A stretch of 64,000 nt of DNA, taken from contig CAYNRE010000030.1 of the NCBI GenBank assembly GCA_964399535.1, forward strand, positions 62,001-126,000. Direction: 5' to 3'. This DNA comes from CAYNRE01 sp964399535. Its GTDB lineage: Bacteria > Planctomycetota > Planctomycetia > Pirellulales > CAYNRE01. The notes beneath the pieces are model-generated. The model worked only from the letters and a program-made list of their open reading frames with translations, was not told the DNA's origin and made no database searches. Both the position numbers and the translations under genes were made by a program. Shown here in pieces: positions 1-7,453 of this stretch; the stretch's first letter is position 1, and every line of letters begins with the position of its first letter.

Positions 1-426
1 AGTGCTGGCCCCTATGGAACGCCAACCGTGTGGTGGGAAGACGGCGTCTGGCACCTGTTCTACGAACGCATGGATCAAGGAATTTGGCTGGCCAAGTCGA
101 CCGATCTGAAGCTCTGGCGCAACGTCAGCGACCAGCCCTGCCTGGTGCCGGGGCCCGGCGCGTACGACGACCGGATGGTGGCCCTGAACCAAATCGTTAA
201 GCTCGAGGGACGTTACTATGCCCTTTACCACGGCTCGGGCAGCGCCGAACCGGGCCGTTGGTGCACGGCCCTGGCCACGAGCACGAACCTGTTGAATTGG
301 GAAAAGTTCCCCGGGAATCCGCTCCTGGGCGACAACCAATCCAGCGGCATCCTGGTCGACGACGGCCACCAACTCCGGCTTTACACGATGCACGACGAGG
401 TACGGGCGCACGTGCCGGCCGAGTAA
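1..426 (+). CDS. GH43/GH32-like glycosidase, C-terminal part (5' end outside window)
   Basis: The frame is open from base 1, so this is the last 141 residues of a longer protein. It reads like blades of the five-bladed propeller shared by glycoside hydrolase families 43, 32, 62 and 68. WWEDGVWHLFYER is followed by STDLKLWRN, then a second blade with YYALYHGSG and STNLLNWEKF. The alternation of 'substrate shown / time-stamped with the sky' style blades is typical of the fold, but family and substrate cannot be fixed from the fragment. The acidic catalytic residues would lie mostly upstream of the window. The downstream neighbour is a DUF6807 protein, which often travels with sugar-degradation genes in planctomycetes. 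A 16-bp tandem repeat starts six bases after the stop codon. Confidence 0.7.
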   Translation, partial: SAGPYGTPTVWWEDGVWHLFYERMDQGIWLAKSTDLKLWRNVSDQPCLVPGPGAYDDRMVALNQIVKLEGRYYALYHGSGSAEPGRWCTALATSTNLLNWEKFPGNPLLGDNQSSGILVDDGHQLRLYTMHDEVRAHVPAE

Positions 427-431
427 GCCGC

Positions 432-511
432 TCGGCCCGGGAACCTGTCGGCCGGGGAAACTTTCGGTCGGGGAACCAGTCGGTCCGGGAAAGTTTCGGC
501 CGGGACACCGC
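432..511. repeat. 16-bp tandem repeat, five units
   Basis: TCGG recurs at 432, 448, 464, 480 and 496, an exact period of 16. The units follow the consensus TCGGYCSGGGAAMCWK with a few mismatches, and the last unit is the most degenerate. The array starts just after the glycosidase stop. A 16-bp period is not a multiple of three, which argues against a coding origin. Function unknown. Confidence 0.85.
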
Positions 512-646
512 CGGCCGGCCCTGCCCGGGTGGCTTGCCCTCCGCCGCGCGACTATGATGTGGCGGCAGTGCGAACGAGCGGCGGAAAAGGCTTTCGGCCG
601 AATGGTTTGCGGGACGCAGTTCGATTCAGTGCAAGTAGAGCTACCG

Positions 647-1600
647 ATGCAAAACAATCACCTGGCAATCGTGGTGGCCCTGGCGTTCAGCGTGGTTTTC
701 GGAACTCGCGCGGCATCGTCCGCCGAGTTCACCGTCAGGCCCCAGGCGGATAAGGTCACCGTCGAAATCGACGGCGCGCTGTTTACCGAGTACCTCACGC
801 TATCGGGCCATAAGCCCGTTCTTTGGCCCATCATCGGGCCAACCGGGCAGCCGATGACCCGGGCGTTTCCGATGGACCCCAAGGCCAAGGGCGAAAAGCG
901 CGATCACCCGCACCAGCGTTCGCTCTGGTTTACCCACGGAGATGTGAACGGCATCGACTTTTGGGCCGAGTTCGGCGGCGCCAAGGGGAAGATTATCCAT
1001 CGCGAGTTCGGCGAAGTACGAGGCGGCCCCGACGCCGTGATCGACACCAAGAACGACTGGATGGCCCCCGACGGTAAGCGCGTGCTGAGCGACGAGCGCC
1101 ATATTCGCCTGCACCTCGACGGCGATGCGCGCGTGATCGACTTCGACATTCGCCTCATCGCCAGCGACGGCGAGGTTCTGTTCGGCGATACGAAAGAGGG
1201 AACGTTTGGCGTGCGCGTGCCGACCATCATGGACGTGGTCAACAAGCGGGGCGGCGAGATCGTCAACAGCGACGGCCTTACCGATGGCCAAGCGTGGGGC
1301 AAGGCGGCCGCCTGGGTCGACTATCACGGTCCGATCGAGGGTCAGTTGGTCGGCATCGCTATCTTGAATCACCCCTCAAGTTTTCGCTTTCCCACCTACT
1401 GGCACGTCCGCGACTATGGGCTGTTTGCCGCCAACCCCTTCGGGCTACACGACTTTAAGGGAACCGAGGAGCCCGAAGGAGCGTTTCGGTTGGCAGCGGG
1501 CGAGTCGATCACGCTGCGGTACCGCGTCATCTTTCATCGCGGCAATCAAGACGACGCCAAACTGGCGCAGGCCTTCGAACGTTACGCGGCCGAGCCCTGA
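647..1600 (+). CDS. DUF6807 (PmoA-like) secreted protein
   Basis: The protein has 317 residues. I start it at ATG 647 because this gives a clean signal peptide (MQNNHLAIVVALAFSVVFG, cleavage near SSA-EF), whereas the longer frame from 554 begins with charged, non-conserved residues. The body matches DUF6807, labelled 'methane oxygenase PmoA' in databases. Typical segments are the DHPHQRSLWFTHG block, the GIDFWAEF block and the C-terminal HDFKGTEEPEG region. The family is all-beta and common in planctomycetes and other polysaccharide degraders. The PmoA name is not supported by any relation to particulate methane monooxygenase, and the biochemical role is unknown. An exported role next to a glycosidase suggests carbohydrate metabolism (inference). 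Confidence 0.85.
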   Translation: MQNNHLAIVVALAFSVVFGTRAASSAEFTVRPQADKVTVEIDGALFTEYLTLSGHKPVLWPIIGPTGQPMTRAFPMDPKAKGEKRDHPHQRSLWFTHGDVNGIDFWAEFGGAKGKIIHREFGEVRGGPDAVIDTKNDWMAPDGKRVLSDERHIRLHLDGDARVIDFDIRLIASDGEVLFGDTKEGTFGVRVPTIMDVVNKRGGEIVNSDGLTDGQAWGKAAAWVDYHGPIEGQLVGIAILNHPSSFRFPTYWHVRDYGLFAANPFGLHDFKGTEEPEGAFRLAAGESITLRYRVIFHRGNQDDAKLAQAFERYAAEP

Positions 1601-1859
1601 ACGGCGTGATTTGGTTGGCGGCGGCGGGCGAATCTTGAGCCCAATCGCCACTGAGTCGGTCGTGCGGCCTGTTGCGCGGGGTCGCCGCACCAAGGCCTTG
1701 TCCTCTGCTTTTCTGTCTTACCGACTCGAAGCAGGTTCGCCATTTTGCCGATATCCATCTTTGTGAAAACTTGGCGTAGATTCCCTGTGTTCATGGCAGT
1801 GACTGGTCCGGACCTGGTTCCGGTCGTCGACAAGCAAACAAAGGAGCTATCGCTACGCG

Positions 1860-2174
1860 ATGTTGGCCTGCGTACACGCAATCGAAAACTTGGAACAACT
1901 CAGAGAATACGTAGAACTGACGCTTTGCGAACACGAACAGCTTGAGCCGGGGGCCTTTCCCCTGACTGAGCAAGTACTTATGCGATCGGGCCGCCCCTGC
2001 GGCGTTTACTTCTGTCTCCATGGCCCCCGGGCCGTAAAGTTCTCTGCGATTTGGGAGACCGACGCAAACACAGTGCTGTTCTACGGCTGCGATGGCCAGC
2101 GCTTTGGCAAATCGCGGCTGCTCGACGCACCTCGCCTCGCCGGACCGCAGGAAATGGGACAGGAGCGGAATTGA
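1860..2174 (+). CDS. small conserved-looking hypothetical protein
   Basis: The 104-residue product starts at ATG 1860, with AAGGAG about 13 bases upstream. It has no signal peptide and no membrane segment. The N-terminus looks helical (NLEQLREYVELTLCEHEQL). A beta-rich core follows, with SGRPCGVYFCLHGPRAVKF, AIWETDANTVLFYG and a final helix. The composition and the hydrophobic/charged alternation look like a real folded domain and not a shadow frame, and no larger gene opposes it. I recognise the general style of planctomycete small conserved proteins but no named family. It lies 167 bases before csrA on the same strand, but csrA has its own promoter. Confidence 0.7.
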   Translation: MLACVHAIENLEQLREYVELTLCEHEQLEPGAFPLTEQVLMRSGRPCGVYFCLHGPRAVKFSAIWETDANTVLFYGCDGQRFGKSRLLDAPRLAGPQEMGQERN

Positions 2175-2274
2175 CCAAAGCGCAACGCGTCACCCAGAGA
2201 CGGGGGCCCATGAGCCCGAATCGGGGCGCTACCCAGCGCTCTGCTCGAACCAGAGGAGTGGGTTCGAGAAATGG

Positions 2275-2302
2275 TTGACAACGCAAAAACAGTTGGTATA
2301 CA
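2275..2302 (+). promoter_or_regulatory. sigma70-type promoter for csrA
   Basis: A perfect -35 box TTGACA (2275-2280) is separated by 16 bases from TATACA (2297-2302). The expected start of transcription lies around 2309, giving a leader of about 30 bases before the csrA ATG. This is the best consensus promoter I saw in the window. An 8-base direct repeat CATACATT (2301-2308 and 2315-2322) overlaps its downstream edge. Confidence 0.7.
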
Positions 2303-2325
2303 TACATTCATTACCATACATTTGG

Positions 2326-2335
2326 ACATGGAGGT
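2326..2335 (+). promoter_or_regulatory. candidate CsrA binding site over the csrA Shine-Dalgarno
   Basis: ACATGGAGGT matches the CsrA RNA consensus ACARGGAUGU at 8 of 10 positions and contains the ribosome-binding site GGAGG (2330-2334). A second GGA lies just upstream at 2324-2326. Autorepression through sites of this kind is known for csrA in other bacteria. Here it is an inference from sequence. Confidence 0.45.
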
Positions 2336-2341
2336 TTTCCA

Positions 2342-2533
2342 ATGCTGGTGTTATCGCGCAAGGAGAAAGAGCGGATCCGGCTCGGCGACTCGATCGTGGT
2401 GACCGTGGTTCGAGTAGCCGGCGATAAGGTGCGTTTGGGAATTGAAGCTCCGGCTGAATTGGTCGTGCTGAGAGAAGAACTGCAGCCGGTGGTGTGCACA
2501 TCGGCCCCGGTAGTGGCTCGTTCGGTCGCTTAA
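2342..2533 (+). CDS. csrA: carbon storage regulator CsrA
   Basis: The 63-residue protein opens with the CsrA signature MLVLSRKEKERIRLGDSI, followed by VTVVRVAGDKVRLGIEAP and a short C-terminal tail. CsrA is a small homodimeric RNA-binding protein that blocks or activates translation by binding GGA motifs in mRNA leaders. In planctomycetes and firmicutes it often acts on flagellar and metabolic genes. The length is typical. GGAGG lies 7 bases before the ATG. A consensus promoter and a candidate self-binding site precede it. No flagellar operon is adjacent, but a flagellin-like gene lies at 36362 in this window. Confidence 0.97.
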   Translation: MLVLSRKEKERIRLGDSIVVTVVRVAGDKVRLGIEAPAELVVLREELQPVVCTSAPVVARSVA

Positions 2534-3450
2534 CGGCTCGTAGAGCCCGACCGTATCGGCCTGTTTTCCAGGGAGACTGGTTCGCCGCCAAGTTGCCTGC
2601 GGCTCGACGAATCGCAATCCAATTTGAGATTCGCAGTCCGGACCGGCGCGAATTGGCGGTCGGTTCAGCCCCGTAACGGCGTGCCATGCCGGCCTGGCAG
2701 ATCGGTGATTTTGCGAACTTGGTGGCACGTTGGCGAAACGCGTGTGAAGTGCGTTTTCGTGGCTAAGACCCTACCGGCGGCGGCAGGGGGTTGTTGCGAA
2801 CCCCCCGCTGGCCGCCGGTTTCTTGTTGGAGTTCGACCCGGCCGGCACTGATAGCCAGGCGAGCGCCGTCGGCCCTGGCCGAGGCAATCTGCGAAAACCC
2901 TGCCGCGCCTCACCCCTTGGGTTGGCATGCCTTCCGCTAAGAACTGCCCCCTGGCGGAGCCCAACCCGCGGCCGACCCAGCCACGTGGCGACTCGAGCGG
3001 CCAATTTGCGTCGAGGTTCCTTCAGTTCTTGCTCGATTAGTTTGTCTGGCCGGCAAACCTTTGACATCAATGGTCAAGCAACTTAGCATGACGGCAGTGG
3101 CAGCTTGGCCGTGACGGGATATCCTGCCCGTCGCCCGTCTGCCGCGAACCTACCCGAGATCGACTGGGTCTCGAGCATTCCCTCCGATTGACAACCCGCA
3201 AAGCTGGCCGAATCGCCCTGGCAATTCGGCATCGGCGGCCGGTTCCGCTCACTGGTACCAACTGGGACGCGGGACTGGTTCGCACATTGGCCCGCGGCCG
3301 CAGCTTGGCTAGGCCCGAGCAAGCGACCGCAGGCCAGAGCGATTTGGTTCCAACCATAAGCCCTGGGCAAACGCCGGCATCAACCGGCTTTGTCCGGTGG
3401 TATCAACCCCAAGACCTGCCCTCCGCCGCCATCGCCTGGGAGAACTTTCC
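2534..3450. other. long non-coding interval after csrA
   Basis: No convincing gene was found in these 917 bases. The short frames on both strands have atypical, Arg/Pro-rich compositions. The only clear structure is the strong hairpin at 2774-2818. The interval is long for this otherwise compact window and could hold an untranslated leader or a small RNA. Confidence 0.5.
2774..2828 (+). terminator. strong GC-rich stem-loop, terminator-like
   Basis: CCGGCGGC...AGGGGGTT pairs with AACCCCC...GCCGCCGG across a six-base loop (stem 2774-2818). It is followed by TTTCTTGTT. The T-run is imperfect, and the hairpin sits 240 bases after csrA. It could end the csrA transcript or be part of a separate small RNA. 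Confidence 0.5.
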
Positions 3451-4758
3451 ATGATGAACCAGCGAGCAAGAGTCCACCGTCGCGGCTTTCTCACGGTCGG
3501 CGCCGTGAGTGGCCTGGGACTGACCTTGGCCGATTATTTTCGTGCCCAGACCGCGCGGGCCGAGCAGAAGAATTACGCAGCGATCGAGGCCCAGGCCGAT
3601 AGCGTCATTCACATTTTCCTGCCTGGCGGAATTGCCCACCAGGAAACCTTCGACCCCAAGCCCTACGCGCCGATCGAGTACCGGGGTGAGTTGGGCACCG
3701 TGCCGACCAAGATTGCGGGCGAAGTGTTTTGCGAGACGCTGCGCCAGACCGCCGAGGTGGCCGACAAGCTGTGTGTCATTCGCTCGATGACCCACGGCGA
3801 GGCGGCACACGAGCGCGGCACGCACAACATGTTCACCGGTTACAAGCCGAGCCCGGCCCTGATTTTTCCCAGCCTGGGCAGCGTGATCAGCCACGAATAC
3901 GGGCCGCGGCAGAACCTGCCCCCTTATGTCTGCATTCCCAATCAGCCCAACGAGTTCGCCGGCTCGGGCTATCTGAGTTCGTCGTTTGCGCCGTTCAGCT
4001 TGGGGGCCGATCCGGCCGCGGGCGGGTTCCAGGTCCGCGATTTGAACCTGCCCAGCGGGGTCGACGATTCCCGCTTCGCGCGGCGGCGTTCGGCTTTGGA
4101 AGCGGTGAACGACTATTTCGTTCAAAAAGAGAAGAGCGATTCGGTCGCGGCCATGAACACGTTCTACGATCGGGCCTATAGCCTGGTCAGCTCGCAACAG
4201 GCTCGCGAGGCCTTCAATATCGACGCCGAGCCGGCTGAGCTGCGCGACCAGTACGGCCGCAACGAAGCCGGCCAGCGAATGCTGATGGCGCGCAGGTTGG
4301 TAGAAGCGGGCGTGCGGATGGTTTCACTCACCTACGGCGGCTGGGACATGCACGACAACGTGGCCGGCGGCATGCGGAACCAGATGCCGGCCTTCGACCA
4401 GGCCTTTGCCCGGTTGATTCGCGACCTGGACGAACGCGGTCTGCTGGGGCGGACCCTGGTGATGGTATCGAGCGAGTTCGGCCGCACCCCCAAGATCAAC
4501 CGCACCGCGGGGCGCGACCATTGGCCCAAGGTGTTCAGCGTGGTGCTGGCTGGCGGCGGAATTCGAGGCGGGCAGATCTACGGAACCTCGAACTCCACGG
4601 CCAGCGAGCCCGATCAGAACCCGGTGGAACCGGCCGACCTGGCCACCACGATTTACTACCAGCTGGGCATTATCGCCGACAAAGAGCTGATGGCGCCCGG
4701 CAATCGTCCGATCGAAATCGTCGACGGAGGTAAGCTCCTCAAGGGAATGTTGGCCTAG
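3451..4758 (+). CDS. DUF1501 protein, Tat-exported
   Basis: The protein has 435 residues. I chose ATG 3451 because GGGAGAA precedes it and the N-terminus becomes a twin-arginine signal (VHRRGFLTVGAVSGLGLTLA). The body is DUF1501, a family with a sulfatase/alkaline-phosphatase-like fold. Conserved parts visible here are FLPGGIAHQETFDPKP, RSMTHGEAAHERGTHN and SSEFGRTPKINRTAGRDHW near the C-terminus. DUF1501 genes are hugely expanded in planctomycetes and nearly always sit beside DUF1549/DUF1553 cytochrome-like genes, as here. The enzymatic activity has not been established for the family. It is the first gene of a four-gene cassette reading to 11985. Confidence 0.9.
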   Translation: MMNQRARVHRRGFLTVGAVSGLGLTLADYFRAQTARAEQKNYAAIEAQADSVIHIFLPGGIAHQETFDPKPYAPIEYRGELGTVPTKIAGEVFCETLRQTAEVADKLCVIRSMTHGEAAHERGTHNMFTGYKPSPALIFPSLGSVISHEYGPRQNLPPYVCIPNQPNEFAGSGYLSSSFAPFSLGADPAAGGFQVRDLNLPSGVDDSRFARRRSALEAVNDYFVQKEKSDSVAAMNTFYDRAYSLVSSQQAREAFNIDAEPAELRDQYGRNEAGQRMLMARRLVEAGVRMVSLTYGGWDMHDNVAGGMRNQMPAFDQAFARLIRDLDERGLLGRTLVMVSSEFGRTPKINRTAGRDHWPKVFSVVLAGGGIRGGQIYGTSNSTASEPDQNPVEPADLATTIYYQLGIIADKELMAPGNRPIEIVDGGKLLKGMLA

Positions 4759-4813
4759 GACCGGCCGCCGCGCCCCTGCGCCGCCGGGCCGCTCAAGCTG
4801 AAAGAACCCACCG

Positions 4814-7357
4814 ATGCCGAATTTGAACCAGCGGGGGACCAAGGTTCTCCGGCCCGCGCATTGGGCGGGGCGTTGGTTTCTTGGGGGGGCCATGGTCTGG
4901 ATCGCGGTCGGCGCCGCGCCGGCTCGCTCGGCCAGCCCCGGCCTGGGGGCCATTACCCCCTGGGGCGGACAGCGTGGCACCGAACTGGAAGTCACCTTCT
5001 CCGGCGCTCGCTTGGGCGATGCCCAAGAGGTGCTGATCTACTCGCCAGGCATCACCGTGGCCGGGCTCACCCCCGAGGGGGACGGCGCCTTTAAGGCCAG
5101 GCTGCAGATCGCCGCCGATTGCCGGCTGGGGGCCCATGCCATGCGGGTCCGCACGGCCACGGGCATCTCGAACCTGCGCACCTTCAGCGTGGGCGCCCTC
5201 GCCGAGCTGAGCGAGGCGGAGCCCAACAACGATTTCGCCCAGCCGCAACCCATTGGGCTGGATCGCTGCGTCAGCGGCGTTGTGGAGAACGAAGACGTCG
5301 ACTACTTCGTGGTTGAAGCCAAGCAGGGAGAACGGATCACGGCCGAGATCGAGGGAATTCGCCTCGGGAACACCTTCTTCGATCCCTACGTGGCGATCCT
5401 CGACGAGGCCCGCTTCGAGCTGGCCGCCTCGGACGACTCGGCCCTGGTTTGGCAAGACGGCATCGCTCAGATTATCGCGCCTGCCGACGGAAAATACATC
5501 GTTCAGGTGCGCGACAGCTCGTACGGAGGCTCGGGGGCCTGTACCTACCGGGTCCACATCGGTCGGTTCCCTCGCCCCACCGTGCTGTTGCCGGCCGGCG
5601 GCCCGCTTGGCCAAACCGTCGAGGTGCGCTGGCTGGGCGATTTGCTGGGAGAGCGGACGGAAACCGTAACGCTGCCCGCCGAGCCCGATCCGAATTTCGG
5701 CCTGTTTGCCCAGGACCAATTCGGTATCTCCCCCTCGGCCAATCCGTTTCGCTTGAGCACGTTGGAAAACGCGCTCGAGGCCGAGCCCAATTCGGAGTTG
5801 GCCACGGCGACGCCGTTTGCCGCTCCGCGGGCCATTCACGGGGTGATTGGCGAGCCACGCGACCGCGACTGGTACAGGTTTAGCGCCAGCAAGGGCCAAG
5901 TTTTTGAGCTGCGCGTCTTGGCGCGGGCAATCCGCTCGCCGCTCGATCCGGTACTAACCATCCATCGGGCCTCCGACGGCGCGGGGTTGGCCGGGGCTGA
6001 CGACAGCGGTGGCCCAGACAGCTACGTTCGGTTCACGATACCCGAAGACGGTGAATACGCCCTGCAGGTGCACGACCACCTCCAGGCTGGCGGGCCCGAC
6101 TACGCCTATCGGCTCGAAGTTTCGCCCGTATTGCCGGCACTTTCGCTGGGGTTGCCCGAGCGGCAGCAATTTGTCGACATGACTGCCGCCGTTCCGCGCG
6201 GGAATCGGACCTGTCTTCTGGTAAGCGCCGCCCGAAGCGATTTTGGTGGCGAACTGGGGGTGGAGTTGGTCGGCCTGCCCGCGGGCCTTACGGCCGAAAC
6301 CATTGCCATGCCGGCCAACCAAACGATGGTGCCCGTGGTGCTCTCGGCGACTGCCGATGCGCCATTGGCCGGTTCGCTGGTCGACGTGCTGGGCAGAACC
6401 ACCGATCCGAATCTGCCCCTGGAGGGGCACTTGCTGCAAACCACCTCGATGGTCCGTGGCGAGAACAACGTTCACGTGTGGGATGTGCTGACCTCGCGGA
6501 TGGCCACCGCCGTCATCGACGAAGCCCCGGTCACGCTGGAGATCGTGCAGCCCAAGGTGCCGCTCTTGCACAGCGGCAACATGGACCTGAAGGTGGTTGC
6601 GCACCGCAAGGAGGGTTTCACCGCGGCGATACCGATTCGCATGCTGTACAACCCAGGCGGCGTCGGCAGTTCAGGCTCGGCGGCGATTGCCGAAGGGGCC
6701 AACGAAGGGGTGATCCCCATTAACGCCGACGGCAGTGCCGAGGCCCGAATTTGGAAAATCGCCGTCTACGGCGAGGTGCCCGTGGCGGGGGGCACGGTGA
6801 CCGTGTCGACGCAACTGGCCGATCTGCAGATCGCGCCGCCGCTGTTCACACTCGGCTTTCAGGCGGCGGCGGTCGAAAAGGGCCAAGAGACCGACGTGGT
6901 GGTCACGGTGCAGAAGAACCGCGATTTTGTTGGCCCGGTGCGGATGGAGCTGCTGGGTTTGCCGCACGAAGTGACCACCGAACCACTTGAATTCGCCCCC
7001 GACGCCACGGAAGTGGTGTTTCGCGTGAAAACCACCGCCAACTCGCCCGTGGGCAAACACCCCACGCTGCTTTGCCGCGCGGTCGTGATGGCCGAGGGAG
7101 AGCCGATCGTTTACGTGCAGGGGAGCGGCGAGCTGCGGATCGACGAGCCGCTGCCACCCAAGCCGATGGAAACCGCCGCCGCCGCGCCGCCCCCGGCCGC
7201 GGAGCCGGCGCCGGCACCGGAAAAACGCCTAACCCACCTGGAAAAACTGCGGCTCGAACGCCGCCAGCGCAAAGAGGCCGAAGCCCGTGCCGCGGAAGCG
7301 GCAGCCAAGACGGAACCCGCGAGCGAAGCAAGCGCTGCCGGCGACGGCGGTTCGTAA
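4814..7357 (+). CDS. secreted protein with pre-peptidase C-terminal (PPC) domains
   Basis: The 847-residue protein has an N-terminal signal segment (GRWFLGGAMVWIAVGAAPARS). An Ig-like or IPT-like strand region follows to about residue 125. Two PPC-type beta-sandwich domains come next. The first begins AEPNNDFAQPQPI and contains DVDYFVVEAKQGE. The second begins AEPNSELATATPF and contains DRDWYRFSASKGQ. The C-terminal half is beta-rich without a recognised enzyme domain. The last 80 residues are an Ala/Pro/Glu-rich charged helix (EKRLTHLEKLRLERRQ). PPC domains usually mediate secretion or binding. The gene lies 55 bases after the DUF1501 gene and 96 bases before the DUF1549 gene, so co-transcription is likely. 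I see no protease motif. Confidence 0.85.
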   Translation: MPNLNQRGTKVLRPAHWAGRWFLGGAMVWIAVGAAPARSASPGLGAITPWGGQRGTELEVTFSGARLGDAQEVLIYSPGITVAGLTPEGDGAFKARLQIAADCRLGAHAMRVRTATGISNLRTFSVGALAELSEAEPNNDFAQPQPIGLDRCVSGVVENEDVDYFVVEAKQGERITAEIEGIRLGNTFFDPYVAILDEARFELAASDDSALVWQDGIAQIIAPADGKYIVQVRDSSYGGSGACTYRVHIGRFPRPTVLLPAGGPLGQTVEVRWLGDLLGERTETVTLPAEPDPNFGLFAQDQFGISPSANPFRLSTLENALEAEPNSELATATPFAAPRAIHGVIGEPRDRDWYRFSASKGQVFELRVLARAIRSPLDPVLTIHRASDGAGLAGADDSGGPDSYVRFTIPEDGEYALQVHDHLQAGGPDYAYRLEVSPVLPALSLGLPERQQFVDMTAAVPRGNRTCLLVSAARSDFGGELGVELVGLPAGLTAETIAMPANQTMVPVVLSATADAPLAGSLVDVLGRTTDPNLPLEGHLLQTTSMVRGENNVHVWDVLTSRMATAVIDEAPVTLEIVQPKVPLLHSGNMDLKVVAHRKEGFTAAIPIRMLYNPGGVGSSGSAAIAEGANEGVIPINADGSAEARIWKIAVYGEVPVAGGTVTVSTQLADLQIAPPLFTLGFQAAAVEKGQETDVVVTVQKNRDFVGPVRMELLGLPHEVTTEPLEFAPDATEVVFRVKTTANSPVGKHPTLLCRAVVMAEGEPIVYVQGSGELRIDEPLPPKPMETAAAAPPPAAEPAPAPEKRLTHLEKLRLERRQRKEAEARAAEAAAKTEPASEASAAGDGGS

Positions 7358-7453
7358 CCAGTTTCGGCCACCCACGGCACGACCGATGGCCGCTCGGCGA
7401 CCGCCACCTTGCGGGAACGAACCGGCCCACCCCCTGAGCCCAAGAGCGGACTG

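Noticed and set aside
647..1600. Methane monooxygenase subunit (PmoA) annotation
   Set aside because: The DUF6807 family carries that name in databases, but the sequence is a soluble exported beta-rich protein with no membrane helices or copper-site pattern of particulate methane monooxygenase.
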